A DNA stretch of 64,000 bases from the NCBI GenBank assembly GCA_030654395.1, contig JAURXM010000131.1:372001-436000 (forward strand), given 5' to 3'. The notes beneath the pieces were generated by a model that saw only the letters and a list, made by a program, of their open reading frames with translations, was not told the DNA's origin and made no database searches. This DNA is from Aquabacterium sp. GTDB taxonomy: Bacteria > Pseudomonadota > Gammaproteobacteria > Burkholderiales > Burkholderiaceae_C. Of this stretch, positions 54,269 through 62,640 are shown piece after piece. Made by a program: the position numbers and the translations under genes. Every line of letters starts with the position of its first letter. Position 1 is the first letter of the stretch.

Positions 54269-55408
54269 ATGGCCACACCCCAAGACAACATCAGCATGGC
54301 GCTGTTTTGCGACTTCGAGAACGTCGCCCTCGGCGTACGAGACGCTAAATTTGACCGCTTCGACATCAAGCCCGTTTTAGAGCGCCTGCTGCTCAAAGGC
54401 AGCATCGTCGTAAAAAAAGCTTATTGCGACTGGGATCGCTACAAGGGCTTCAAGGCCACGATGCACGAGGCCAATTTCGAGTTGATCGAGATCCCCCATG
54501 TGCGCCAATCTGGCAAAAATTCAGCCGACATCCGCTTGGTCGTCGATGCATTGGATCTTTGCTATACCAAGTCGCACGTCAATACCTTCGTCATCATCTC
54601 AGGTGACTCCGACTTTTCACCGCTGGTATCCAAACTGCGTGAGAACGCCAAATACGTGATCGGAGTCGGCGTCAAGCAGTCCACATCAGACCTGCTGATT
54701 GCCAACTGTGACGAGTTCATCTTCGTCGATGACTTGGTGCGTGAAAGCCAACGTGCAGCCGCCAAACGCGAGCCCCGTGAGACGCAATCTGCCGCAAGGC
54801 GCACGCCCGAAGAAGACCGCCGCCGCAAAGAAGAAATGTCGGTGCGACGCGGCAAGGCCATTGACATCGCCGTCGGGACCTTCGATGCCATGGTGTCTGA
54901 GCGCGGTGACACAGGCAAGATTTGGGCATCCGTGCTGAAAGAAGCCATCAAACGCCGCAACCCGGGCTTCAACGAAAACTACTTCGGCTTCAGAACCTTC
55001 GGCAACTTGCTGGAAGAAGCCCAAGCACGCGGTCTGCTGGAGTTTGGTCGGGATGAAAAATCCGGGGCTTATGTGTTCAGAGGCAATGGTGCGCCATCGG
55101 CGACCAAACAAGATACTGCACCGACACCAGAGATGGCGACACCCACCCTTGACACGCTGAGCGAACCAAGCGTGCAGGATGCGCCAGCAGACAAGCCTGC
55201 AGCACGTCGCAGAGGTGAGCGCGGGGGGCGCAAGCCAGCAGCGAAGAAGGCCGTGGCCGCTGGCTTGCCAGACGCATCACCAACGCCAGAGCCGACACCC
55301 ACGCCCGCTCCTGCGCCGATACCCGAAGCAACACCCGTTGCTGCCAAAAAAGCGGCGGCCCGAAGCCGCCGTCCACGTCAACCTGCGGTTAAAACAACGC
55401 AGGCATAA
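54269..55408 (+). CDS. NYN domain RNase-like protein with OST-HTH/LOTUS domain
   Basis: The 379-residue protein starts with a NYN/PIN-like domain (about 8-150) that has the family's acidic triad: LFCDFENVALG, NSADIRLVVDALDLC and IISGDSDFSPLV. The later AIDIAVGTFDAMVSERGDTGKIWASVLKEAIKRRNPGFNENYFGFRTFGNLLEEAQARGLLEFGRDEKSGAYVFRG is an OST-HTH/LOTUS RNA-binding domain (about 200-275). The tail (about 285-379) is Pro/Ala-rich with basic repeats, probably disordered. NYN domains are predicted RNases of the LabA/DUF88 group. Combined with LOTUS they may process structured or G-rich RNA. Activity is not proven. Confidence 0.92.
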   Translation: MATPQDNISMALFCDFENVALGVRDAKFDRFDIKPVLERLLLKGSIVVKKAYCDWDRYKGFKATMHEANFELIEIPHVRQSGKNSADIRLVVDALDLCYTKSHVNTFVIISGDSDFSPLVSKLRENAKYVIGVGVKQSTSDLLIANCDEFIFVDDLVRESQRAAAKREPRETQSAARRTPEEDRRRKEEMSVRRGKAIDIAVGTFDAMVSERGDTGKIWASVLKEAIKRRNPGFNENYFGFRTFGNLLEEAQARGLLEFGRDEKSGAYVFRGNGAPSATKQDTAPTPEMATPTLDTLSEPSVQDAPADKPAARRRGERGGRKPAAKKAVAAGLPDASPTPEPTPTPAPAPIPEATPVAAKKAAARSRRPRQPAVKTTQA

Positions 55409-55417
55409 CAGGCACAC

Positions 55418-55437
55418 GGGCCAAGGTCACTTGGCCC
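55418..55437. repeat. Perfect 8-nt inverted repeat at the NYN/glnS junction
   Basis: GGGCCAAG and CTTGGCCC pair across GTCA, straddling the glnS stop. It lies between the convergent NYN and glnS genes. No poly-T follows on either strand, so it may be a weak or Rho-assisted terminator or an mRNA-protecting hairpin. Confidence 0.5.
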
Positions 55438-57250
55438 AGTTACTGTCCTTCAAGCCCGTGATCTTGTTGAACACGGGCTTGCCAGTTGCGTGATCTTGGC
55501 GGTCTGCCACGAAGTAGCCCAAGCGCTCGAACTGGAACTTCTGATCGGGCAGAGCAGCAGCCAGTGAGGGCTCAACGTAACCCGTCACGACCTGCTTGCT
55601 TGTTGGGTTCAAACTGGCCAAGAAGTCTTTGCCGCCCGCATCAGGCTGCGCCTCGGTGAACAGCCGGTCATACAAACGCACTTCGGCAGCGACCCCGTCA
55701 GCCACGCCCACCCAAGTGATCGCCGCCTTGACCTTGACGCTGTCAGCGCCCGGTGTGCCGCTCTTGGTATCGGGAACGACGTTGGCCGAGACCTCGGTCA
55801 CACGGCCATCGGCATCCTTGATGCAGCCTGTGCACTCGATCACGTAGCCGCCCTTGAGCCGCACCTTGTTACCCGGAAAGAGGCGCTTGTAGCCTTTGGG
55901 CGGCACTTCCTCGAAGTCTTCGCGCTCGATCCACACCTCGCGGCCAATCGTGAAATGGCGCAGCGCAGGCTCAGCTTGATCTGATGCATCGTCATGCGAC
56001 GAATGAGGCAAGGCAGGCTGCGAGCAAGCTTCCAAATGCCCTGCTCCCATGACCTCGTCCCAATTACCCAGCACCAGCTTGATGGGGTCGAGCACGGCCA
56101 TGCCGCGGTGCGCTTTGTTCTCCAGGTCATCACGCAAGGCAATGTCCAGCGTGCTGTAGTCGATCCAGCTGTCGGACTTGCTCACGCCAATGCGCTCGGC
56201 GAACAGTTGCAAGGCTTCGGGGGTATAGCCACGACGACGCAAACCGACGATGGTTGGCATACGGGGGTCATCCCAACCCTCAACCAAGCCTTCATCAACC
56301 AACTGCTTGAGCTTGCGCTTGCTGGTGATCACGTAACTCAGGTTCAAGCGGGCGAACTCATATTGCTTGGGTGCAGGCTGCGTGAGCAAGCCGCCCTCGG
56401 CCAAACGCGCCATCAACCAGTCGTAAAACGGGCGCTGGTCCTCGAACTCCAGCGTGCAGATGCTGTGTGTGATCTGCTCCAACGCGTCTTCGATTGGATG
56501 CGCAAAGGTGTACATCGGGTAGATGCACCACTTGTCACCTGTGTTGTGGTGTGTGGCTCGGCGAATGCGGTAGATGGCCGGATCGCGCATGTTGATGTTG
56601 GGCGCTGCCATGTCGATTTTGGCGCGCAGCACCATGCTGCCGTCCGGATGCAGGCCATCCCGCATTTCACGAAAACGCGTCAAGCTGCCCTCAGGCGAGC
56701 GGCTGCGGAACGGGCTGTCCTTGCCGGGTGTTGAAAAATCTCCCCGGTTGGCGCGCATCTCCTCAGGGGTCTGCTCGTCCACGTAGGCCAAGCCTGCTTC
56801 GATCAGGTACTCGGCTGCGCGGTACATGAAGTCAAAATAGTTGCTGGCGTAGTACAGGTGGGTTTGGGCTTGGCCGTTGAAGTTCGATGTCCAGCCAAAG
56901 CCCAACCATTTGACGGAGTCCACGATGCTGTCGACGTACTCCTGCTCTTCCTTTTCAGGGTTGGTGTCGTCAAAACGAAGGTGGCACACACCACCGTAGT
57001 CGCGCGCCAAACCAAAGTTCAGGCAAATGCTTTTGGCATGGCCAATGTGCAAATAACCGTTGGGCTCAGGCGGGAAGCGCGTGCGGATCTTGGCAGGATC
57101 AGTTTGTCCCTGCTCGTGGTGAGTGGCATCGCCGGGGGTGCCCGCCCAGCGGCGGCTGGCATAAGTACCCTGCTCCAGATCGCGGTCAATGATGCCGCGC
57201 AGGAAGTTACTGGGTTTTGAGGGGGTGTTGTCGTCAATCGGATCGGTCAT
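55427..57250 (-). CDS. glnS: Glutaminyl-tRNA synthetase
   Basis: GlnRS charges tRNA-Gln. The 607-residue class I enzyme has the HIGH region PPEPNGYLHIGHAKS (about 60-75), the Rossmann-side FDDTNPEKEEQEYVDSIVDSVKWLGF, the KMSKS-equivalent VITSKRKLKQL (near 310) and the C-terminal anticodon-binding beta-barrels (FTIGREVWIEREDFEEVPPKGYKRLFPGNKVRLKGGYVIEC). Length is slightly above E. coli GlnRS (554 aa); part of the excess is in residues 1-35 and the loop with SQPALPHSSHDDASDQAEPALRHF (about 425-450). Its 3' end faces the NYN gene 18 nt away. Confidence 0.97.
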   Translation of the reverse strand: MTDPIDDNTPSKPSNFLRGIIDRDLEQGTYASRRWAGTPGDATHHEQGQTDPAKIRTRFPPEPNGYLHIGHAKSICLNFGLARDYGGVCHLRFDDTNPEKEEQEYVDSIVDSVKWLGFGWTSNFNGQAQTHLYYASNYFDFMYRAAEYLIEAGLAYVDEQTPEEMRANRGDFSTPGKDSPFRSRSPEGSLTRFREMRDGLHPDGSMVLRAKIDMAAPNINMRDPAIYRIRRATHHNTGDKWCIYPMYTFAHPIEDALEQITHSICTLEFEDQRPFYDWLMARLAEGGLLTQPAPKQYEFARLNLSYVITSKRKLKQLVDEGLVEGWDDPRMPTIVGLRRRGYTPEALQLFAERIGVSKSDSWIDYSTLDIALRDDLENKAHRGMAVLDPIKLVLGNWDEVMGAGHLEACSQPALPHSSHDDASDQAEPALRHFTIGREVWIEREDFEEVPPKGYKRLFPGNKVRLKGGYVIECTGCIKDADGRVTEVSANVVPDTKSGTPGADSVKVKAAITWVGVADGVAAEVRLYDRLFTEAQPDAGGKDFLASLNPTSKQVVTGYVEPSLAAALPDQKFQFERLGYFVADRQDHATGKPVFNKITGLKDSNWAK

Positions 57251-57390
57251 CGCTCGATTCTAGCGATTCCTAACTGCGCATTGTCCACCCGAAAAAATCG
57301 CCCCCCATCAAGAACCAAAATTCACCAAGTTTCAAACGATTGATTTATGTCTAATCTAGGTAAAAAATGCACATTTCAAACGGAAAATAT

Positions 57391-57403
57391 TGCTTAAAAA
57401 GCA
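57391..57403. promoter_or_regulatory. Palindrome TGCTT-AAA-AAGCA before the GNAT-like gene
   Basis: This 13-nt perfect palindrome lies 87 nt before the ATG of the 57490 gene in an AT-rich 239-nt gap. It has the size of a dimeric regulator site. No regulator is next to it. Confidence 0.4.
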
Positions 57404-57489
57404 CATCCACAAGGGTTGCCCCTCTCGGATCAAGACGGGGTCAGGTTGAATAATGAACCCTCAGCAGTCCACCCCGAGAACACTACGCC

Positions 57490-58278
57490 ATGCTCACCAC
57501 CACCTACCAGAAGGTCAACACCGTGGGTGTGCGTGACGTGACAAGGATGCATGCGCTGTTTGAAGCCAACTACGCGTTCAGCCCACTGTCATCCTTTATC
57601 CGTGATCTGGAAAAAAAGGATGGCGTTTTCATCGTGCGCAAAAAATCAACGCAAGAGATCGTGGGTTTTTCAACGCTGGGCATCTATACCTTTAAGCTGG
57701 GAGGCAAAAAGGTCAAGGGCCTGTTCAGCGGCGACACCATCATCGACAAAGCCTACTGGGGTACGCGCTCACTGCAAACCGCCGTGGCGTTCAAGATGTT
57801 CTGGGAAGCGGCAAAAAACCCGCTGACACCACAGTATTGGCTGTTGATCTCCAAGGGCTACAAGACTTACCTGTTGCTGTCCAAAAACTTTCCTGAGTAC
57901 TACCCCAAACGCGAGGCTGTCGAGAACACGCAACTCAAGAGTCTGGTTACCGAATACTGCGAAGCCATGTTCCCTGGCAAGCTGGACCGCGAGTCCATGC
58001 TGTTGGACTTCGGGGATGGCGCCAATTGTCTCAAGGATCATGTCGCGGCTATCACTCCGGAAATGCGGTCTGAGCCAGATATCGCCTTCTTTGAGCAACG
58101 CAACCCGACTTGGCAACGTGGCACCGAGTTGCCATGCATTGCGCTGGCTGACTTCAAAACATTTGCAAAATTCATCTGGCCATTTCTATGGAAAGCCGCG
58201 TTTGGCAGCAAAAAGCCGGCGCGTGTCATGGCTGATGCAAGCGGCGATGTCAGCGGGCCCGCTCCGCATAACGGTTAA
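57490..58278 (+). CDS. GNAT-like protein of unknown substrate
   Basis: The 262-residue protein resembles the GNAT acetyltransferase fold in places: DLEKKDGVFIVRKKSTQEIVGFSTLGIYTFKLGGKKVKGLFSGDTIIDKAYWGTRSLQTAVAFKMFWEA contains the motif-A-like strand followed by D-x-x-x-x-x-x-R and a helix. The C-terminal part (FEQRNPTWQRGTELPCIALADFKTFAKFIWPFLWK) ends in an amphipathic, aromatic segment that might touch the membrane. I do not recognise a named family. It has its own AT-rich leader with a palindrome. It overlaps the next, convergent gene by 29 nt, the largest such overlap in the window. Confidence 0.65.
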   Translation: MLTTTYQKVNTVGVRDVTRMHALFEANYAFSPLSSFIRDLEKKDGVFIVRKKSTQEIVGFSTLGIYTFKLGGKKVKGLFSGDTIIDKAYWGTRSLQTAVAFKMFWEAAKNPLTPQYWLLISKGYKTYLLLSKNFPEYYPKREAVENTQLKSLVTEYCEAMFPGKLDRESMLLDFGDGANCLKDHVAAITPEMRSEPDIAFFEQRNPTWQRGTELPCIALADFKTFAKFIWPFLWKAAFGSKKPARVMADASGDVSGPAPHNG

Positions 58279-58651
58279 AGCGCCAAGCGCTCGATTCAAT
58301 GGTGATGCGCAACCAAGTGGTGCGCTTCTCAGCGGGGCTCATCTCGGGCCAGCGTTGCACCTCCTCAAAGGTGCGGCCACAACCTTTGCAAAGGTCGTCA
58401 CCTTGGCTGGTCGAGCAAATAGCAATGCACGGCGTATCTGGTGTCGTGTCATACCAAACAAGCCAGGCGGCCCGTGCTACGGGCGGCATACTGACCTCAT
58501 CGCACTCGGGTTCACGGTAGTAAACCATCAGGGCATACACCTCGGCCAGCGCATCGACCTCTTCGCACAGGCTGATGCCGTCTGGCGAGGGCCGCTGTTC
58601 GCGCCACCAGTTCAAGGCAGATTCAATGTCAATGAGGTGGATGGTGGCCAT
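58250..58651 (-). CDS. DUF3717 plus DUF1289 protein
   Basis: This 133-residue protein joins an N-terminal DUF3717-type segment (IDIESALNWWREQRPSPDGISLCEEVDALAEVYALMV, about 7-43) and a C-terminal DUF1289 segment (PCIAICSTSQGDDLCKGCGRTFEEVQRWPEMSPAEKR, about 73-110). DUF1289 has a CxxxC...CxxC zinc-ribbon-like spacing. Both domains are known only as conserved beta-proteobacterial families. The start at 58651 is chosen because the DUF3717 motif begins there and the gene then lies 7 nt after trpS, suggesting an operon; a longer open frame would run into trpS. Function unknown. Confidence 0.85.
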   Translation of the reverse strand: MATIHLIDIESALNWWREQRPSPDGISLCEEVDALAEVYALMVYYREPECDEVSMPPVARAAWLVWYDTTPDTPCIAICSTSQGDDLCKGCGRTFEEVQRWPEMSPAEKRTTWLRITIESSAWRFNRYAERAR

Positions 58652-58658
58652 GGGCGCG

Positions 58659-59966
58659 TCAAGCTTGCGCAGCCAGCAAATCAGCCAGCGCGGCCTCCAG
58701 CACCGCACGGTCAACCCCTTCCGCCAAGGCAACCGGTGCATCAAGCAATGCGCTGGCGCCCTCTTGCTTGAAGCGCTTGACCCAAGCACCCGCCTCGCGT
58801 CCATCTGCAAATGCTTGGCTTTGCAGCAGCAAGGTGCCGTCCACAGCGTTGAGCTTGAAGTAGAACTGGCCGTCTGACTCGCGGTATTGCTTGAACACCG
58901 GAGCGTCTGATTTGGTGGCGTGCACCTTGGCCGCTTTGGCCTGAGGCACCGCCACCATGCGACGCAAGCCCACGGCATGGCGCAACTCAGCCATGAATGG
59001 CGCGACAGCCACACGCGCCTTTTGGGCGCCCGCTTGCAAGATGTCCTCTATCTGCTCAGGATGTGCCATGAGCTGCACGTACTGCTCGCGCATCGGGCCC
59101 ACATGGGCCTCAATCAATTGCACCACGCGTTGCTTGGCATCGCCCCAACCTAGGCCGCTGCGCAAGTCAGCATGAAAGGCCAGGCGTGTGGCCTCATCTG
59201 CAAACGCATCATGGAGGGTGACCAAGTGGGCGCTGTCCGGGTCTTTGGGCTCACCGGGCAGACGCGAGTCGGTCACGATGCGCGCAACCGCATCCTTCAA
59301 CGCTTTAGGGCCACCTTCAAACAAAGGCACCGTGTTGTCATAGCTTTTGGACATCTTGCGGCCATCCAAGCCCGGCAAGGTCGCCACACTCGCTTCGATT
59401 TCAGCTTGCGGCAACACGAACAAGTCGCGGCCCTGGCCAAAGCTGTGGTTAAAGCGTTGTGCCACGTCACGCGCCATCTCAATGTGCTGAACTTGGTCAC
59501 GCCCAACCGGCACACGGTGGGCGTTGAACAACAAGATATCGGCAGCCATCAAAATCGGGTAGCAGTACAAGCCCATGGTGATGCCCGCATCGGGATCGTC
59601 ACTGGCCTCGCCATTGGCGTCCACCGCCGCCTTGTAGGCATGGGCGCGGTTCATCTGACCCTTGGCCGTGACACAGGTCAACAGCCAGTTCAACTCTGTG
59701 GTCTCAGGGATGTCACTCTGGCGGTAGAAGGTCACACGCGCCGTGTCCAAGCCTGCAGCCAACCAACTGGCGGCGATCTCAAGACGTGAACGCGCAATGC
59801 GTTCAGGGTCAGCGCACTTGATCAGCGCGTGGTAATCGGCCAGAAAGAAGAAGCTCTCCACCCCGTCTTCGCGACTGGCCGCAATCGCTGGCCGAATGGC
59901 ACCGACATAGTTGCCGAGGTGCGGGGTGCCCGTGGTGGTGATACCGGTAAGAACACGTTCGGTCAT
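58659..59966 (-). CDS. trpS: Tryptophanyl-tRNA synthetase with C-terminal extension
   Basis: The 435-residue class I enzyme charges tRNA-Trp. It has the HIGH-like TGTPHLGNYVGAIRP (about residues 12-25), the Trp-binding region with NRAHAYK and GLYCYPILMAADILLFNAHRVPVGRDQVQHIEMARD, and KMSKS as GRKMSKSYDNTVPLF (about 210-224). Normal TrpRS has about 330 residues. Here about 85 more residues (about 350-435; YRESDGQFYFKLNAVDGTLLLQSQAFADGREAGAWVKRFKQEGASALLDAPVALAEGVDRAVLEAALADLLAAQA) form a separate domain that resembles YegP/DUF1508 in its FYFKLNA..G..LLQS rhythm. The start at 59966 is used. The DUF3717/DUF1289 gene follows. Confidence 0.95.
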   Translation of the reverse strand: MTERVLTGITTTGTPHLGNYVGAIRPAIAASREDGVESFFFLADYHALIKCADPERIARSRLEIAASWLAAGLDTARVTFYRQSDIPETTELNWLLTCVTAKGQMNRAHAYKAAVDANGEASDDPDAGITMGLYCYPILMAADILLFNAHRVPVGRDQVQHIEMARDVAQRFNHSFGQGRDLFVLPQAEIEASVATLPGLDGRKMSKSYDNTVPLFEGGPKALKDAVARIVTDSRLPGEPKDPDSAHLVTLHDAFADEATRLAFHADLRSGLGWGDAKQRVVQLIEAHVGPMREQYVQLMAHPEQIEDILQAGAQKARVAVAPFMAELRHAVGLRRMVAVPQAKAAKVHATKSDAPVFKQYRESDGQFYFKLNAVDGTLLLQSQAFADGREAGAWVKRFKQEGASALLDAPVALAEGVDRAVLEAALADLLAAQA

Positions 59967-60070
59967 GGCAAGCAATAGGTGGGTTGGACAGCAGTGAAAC
60001 GACATGGGCATCGTCGAAAGTGCGATTGTAGGTGTCGCTTGATTTCGCTATGCGGCACAAGCCACCCAAC

Positions 60071-60105
60071 AATACCCCCCCACCCGAGGGTTATGTGGGG
60101 GTATT
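60071..60105. repeat. Inverted repeat AATACCCCC/GGGGGTATT between trpS and the flavoprotein gene
   Basis: The 9-nt arms (60071-60079 and 60097-60105) are perfect and enclose a 17-nt loop with extra C and G runs. It sits in the 200-nt gap between two divergent genes, so it is not at a 3' end. It could be a leader structure or a regulator site. Confidence 0.55.
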
Positions 60106-60168
60106 TTGCCAGCCACAAACCACCTCAACATGCAAAAATGGCCGACCAAAAAACGAATGGATTCAACG

Positions 60169-61968
60169 ATGTCCCACGAGCAAACTGACTCATCCGCCAA
60201 CTCCGCTGCGTCATCCAGCGGCCCTGCGGCCCCCGGTCGCCGAGGCGTGCTGCAAGGCGGCTTGGCCGTGGCTACGGGCGTGCTTGGCGGTGTAGGCACC
60301 TCGGCCTACGCAGCAGAAGCTGAATTCGATGTGGTTGTGATCGGCTCGGGTGCCGCGGGCATGACGGCGGCACTGACTGCTGCAAAGCGGGGCTTGCGTG
60401 CTGTGGTGATTGAGAAGGCCCCGACCTTCGGCGGCTCAACCGCCCGTTCAGGTGCGGGCATCTGGATTCGCGGCAACGAGGTCCTGCAAAAAGCAGGCGT
60501 CTCTGATACGCCTGAAAAAGCGGCGGCCTATATGGACGCTGTGGTGGGGGACATCGTCCCAGCTGACCGCAAGGCCGCTTACCTGAAATACGGGCCCGAG
60601 ATGATTTCCTTCATCATCCGCAACAGCCCGCTGCGTTTTCGCTGGATGGCGGGTTACTCGGACTATTACCCTGAGCTGCCCGGCGGCCAGCCCAACGGCG
60701 CATCCATCGAGCCAGATCAGTTCAACGGCAAGCTGCTGGGGGCCGAGCTGGCAAACCTGAATAAACCCTACTTGGCCACACCCCCCGGGGTCGTGATTTT
60801 TGGTGGTGAGTACAAGTGGCTCAACCTCGTGGCTGTGTCAGCCAAAGGCGTGAGCACAGCAGCCACCTGCGTGGCCCGCTACGTCGAAGCCAAGCTGCGC
60901 GGAGAAGAGCCACTGACCATGGGCCAAGCGCTGGCGGCTGGCCTGCGTGCTGGGCTCATGGGCGCCAACGTACCCGTCTGGCTCAATACGCCGTTGGTTG
61001 ATTTGCAGTTTGACGCCACAGGCCGTGTCAACGGCGTCCTCGTCACCAAGAATGGCGTTCAAACCTTGGTCAAAGCGAAAAAAGCGGTCGTCGTTGCCAC
61101 AGGCGGCTTCGAGCACAACCTGAGCATGCGCCAAGCCTATCAACAGCAACCCATTGGCGTCGACTGGACGGTCGGCGCCAAAGAAAACACAGGCGATGGC
61201 ATCCGTGCTGGCCAACGTGCCGGTGCAGCGCTGGACTTGATGGACGACGCTTGGTGGGGGCCCGTGATTCCCTTGCCAGAAGGCCCGTACTTTGTACTGG
61301 CTGAACGCACTTTGCCGGGCAGCATCATGGTCAATGGTGAGGGCGCGCGATTCCTCAATGAGGCCGTACCGTATACCGACTTTGTGCACACCATGTACGA
61401 TCAAGTCAACAAGGGCAAGCCCATCACGACGTGGATGATCATGGACCAGAACTACCGAAACCGCTATCTTTTCAAGACAACACCGCCCTTCTTGCCTTTG
61501 CCCCAAGCTTGGTATGACGCTGGCGTGGCATTCAAATCCGTCACCCTTGAAGGCTTGGCCACCAAGCTTGGCATGCGCCCTAACGCACTGCGCAATACGG
61601 TGAACCGCTTCAATGGATTTGCCGCTACAGGCCGCGACCTTGACTTCCACCGGGGAGACAGCGTCTACGACCGCTACTACACCGACCCAGCCGTACGCCC
61701 AAACTCCAGCTTAGGTGCTTTAAAGCATGGTCCCTTTTACGCCTTCAAGATCCTGCCTGGTGACCTAGGCACGAAGGGCGGCATGCGCACAGATGCCCAC
61801 TCTCGTGTACTCAAGGCCAATGGGCAGGTGATCCCCGGCTTGTATGCTGCGGGCAATGCCAGCGCGTCCGTCATGGGTCGCAGCTACCCTGGTGCCGGAT
61901 CAACCATCGGGCCAGCGATGACATTTGGGTACGTCGCGGCCAACCACATCGCCGATACATCAGCCTAA
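60169..61968 (+). CDS. Tat-exported FAD-dependent ketosteroid dehydrogenase-like protein
   Basis: The 599-residue flavoprotein has a twin-arginine type leader (GRRGVLQGGLAV, followed by a hydrophobic stretch and SAYA cleavage) and then FAD-binding DVVVIGSGAAGMTAALTAAKRG. The GGSTARSGAGIW segment and the C-terminal GLYAAGNASASVMGRSYPGAGSTIGPAMTFGYVAA are the hallmark of 3-ketosteroid delta-1-dehydrogenase and related fumarate-reductase-like enzymes. It would act in the periplasm, unlike most KstD enzymes, which are cytoplasmic. No steroid genes are nearby. The ATG at 60169 is chosen, but 60157 is possible; none has a Shine-Dalgarno. The substrate is open: steroid or other alpha-beta-unsaturated compound. 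Confidence 0.85.
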   Translation: MSHEQTDSSANSAASSSGPAAPGRRGVLQGGLAVATGVLGGVGTSAYAAEAEFDVVVIGSGAAGMTAALTAAKRGLRAVVIEKAPTFGGSTARSGAGIWIRGNEVLQKAGVSDTPEKAAAYMDAVVGDIVPADRKAAYLKYGPEMISFIIRNSPLRFRWMAGYSDYYPELPGGQPNGASIEPDQFNGKLLGAELANLNKPYLATPPGVVIFGGEYKWLNLVAVSAKGVSTAATCVARYVEAKLRGEEPLTMGQALAAGLRAGLMGANVPVWLNTPLVDLQFDATGRVNGVLVTKNGVQTLVKAKKAVVVATGGFEHNLSMRQAYQQQPIGVDWTVGAKENTGDGIRAGQRAGAALDLMDDAWWGPVIPLPEGPYFVLAERTLPGSIMVNGEGARFLNEAVPYTDFVHTMYDQVNKGKPITTWMIMDQNYRNRYLFKTTPPFLPLPQAWYDAGVAFKSVTLEGLATKLGMRPNALRNTVNRFNGFAATGRDLDFHRGDSVYDRYYTDPAVRPNSSLGALKHGPFYAFKILPGDLGTKGGMRTDAHSRVLKANGQVIPGLYAAGNASASVMGRSYPGAGSTIGPAMTFGYVAANHIADTSA

Positions 61969-62008
61969 TCTGCACAAGGGCCATGCGCGGCACTACACTC
62001 TAGGCCGC

Positions 62009-62638
62009 ATGAAAAACATCGTCATCTTGATATCGGGGCGTGGCTCCAATATGGAGGCCATCGTGGACGCCTGCGGGCGCGAACAATGGCCAGCCCGCAT
62101 CGCAGCCGTGGTCAGCAACAAGGCCACAGCCTCTGGCCTGCAGTTCGCGGCCAGCAAAGGCATCGCCACCGCGGTGGTCGATCACAAACAGTTCGATACC
62201 CGCGAAGCCTTTGACGCCGAGCTGGCACGCATCATTGAGGGTTTTGCGCCGGATGTGATCGTGCTGGCGGGCTTCATGCGCATCCTCACTGAAGCCTTCG
62301 TCCAGCAATTTGACGGGCGCATGCTCAATGTGCACCCCTCTTTGCTCCCAGCCTTCCCTGGTCTGCACACCCATCAACGTGCCATCGACGCTGGCTGCAA
62401 GCTGGCGGGCGCAACCGTGCACTTTGTGACCCCGGCACTGGACCATGGTCCCATCGTGGCCCAAGCCGCCGTGCCCGTTCTGCCAGACGACACCGAAGCG
62501 GTGCTGTCAGCTCGTGTCCTCCAACAAGAGCATCTCATCTACCCTCGCGCCGTGCGCTGGCTGGTCGAGGGCACCTTGAAAATAGACGGCCACCGGGTGC
62601 TTCACACCGAAGGCGACACCCAACTGTTCTTAGGCTGA
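62009..62638 (+). CDS. purN: Phosphoribosylglycinamide formyltransferase
   Basis: PurN transfers a formyl group from 10-formyl-THF to GAR in purine synthesis. The 209-residue protein has the N-terminal ILISGRGSNMEAIV (GAR phosphate loop), catalytic Asn/His in MLNVHPSLLPAFPGLHTHQRAI (about 105-125), and the catalytic Asp in VTPALDHGPIVAQ (about 144). Length matches E. coli PurN (212 aa). The ATG at 62009 is preferred over the open extension to 61925, which overlaps the flavoprotein 3' end. A DUF2167 gene starts 2 nt after its stop, so both are probably on one mRNA. Confidence 0.97.
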   Translation: MKNIVILISGRGSNMEAIVDACGREQWPARIAAVVSNKATASGLQFAASKGIATAVVDHKQFDTREAFDAELARIIEGFAPDVIVLAGFMRILTEAFVQQFDGRMLNVHPSLLPAFPGLHTHQRAIDAGCKLAGATVHFVTPALDHGPIVAQAAVPVLPDDTEAVLSARVLQQEHLIYPRAVRWLVEGTLKIDGHRVLHTEGDTQLFLG

Positions 62639-62640
62639 TC

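Noticed and set aside
60838..61650. A 270-codon open frame antisense to the flavoprotein
   Set aside because: Shadow of the real gene; no motif or ribosome binding site.
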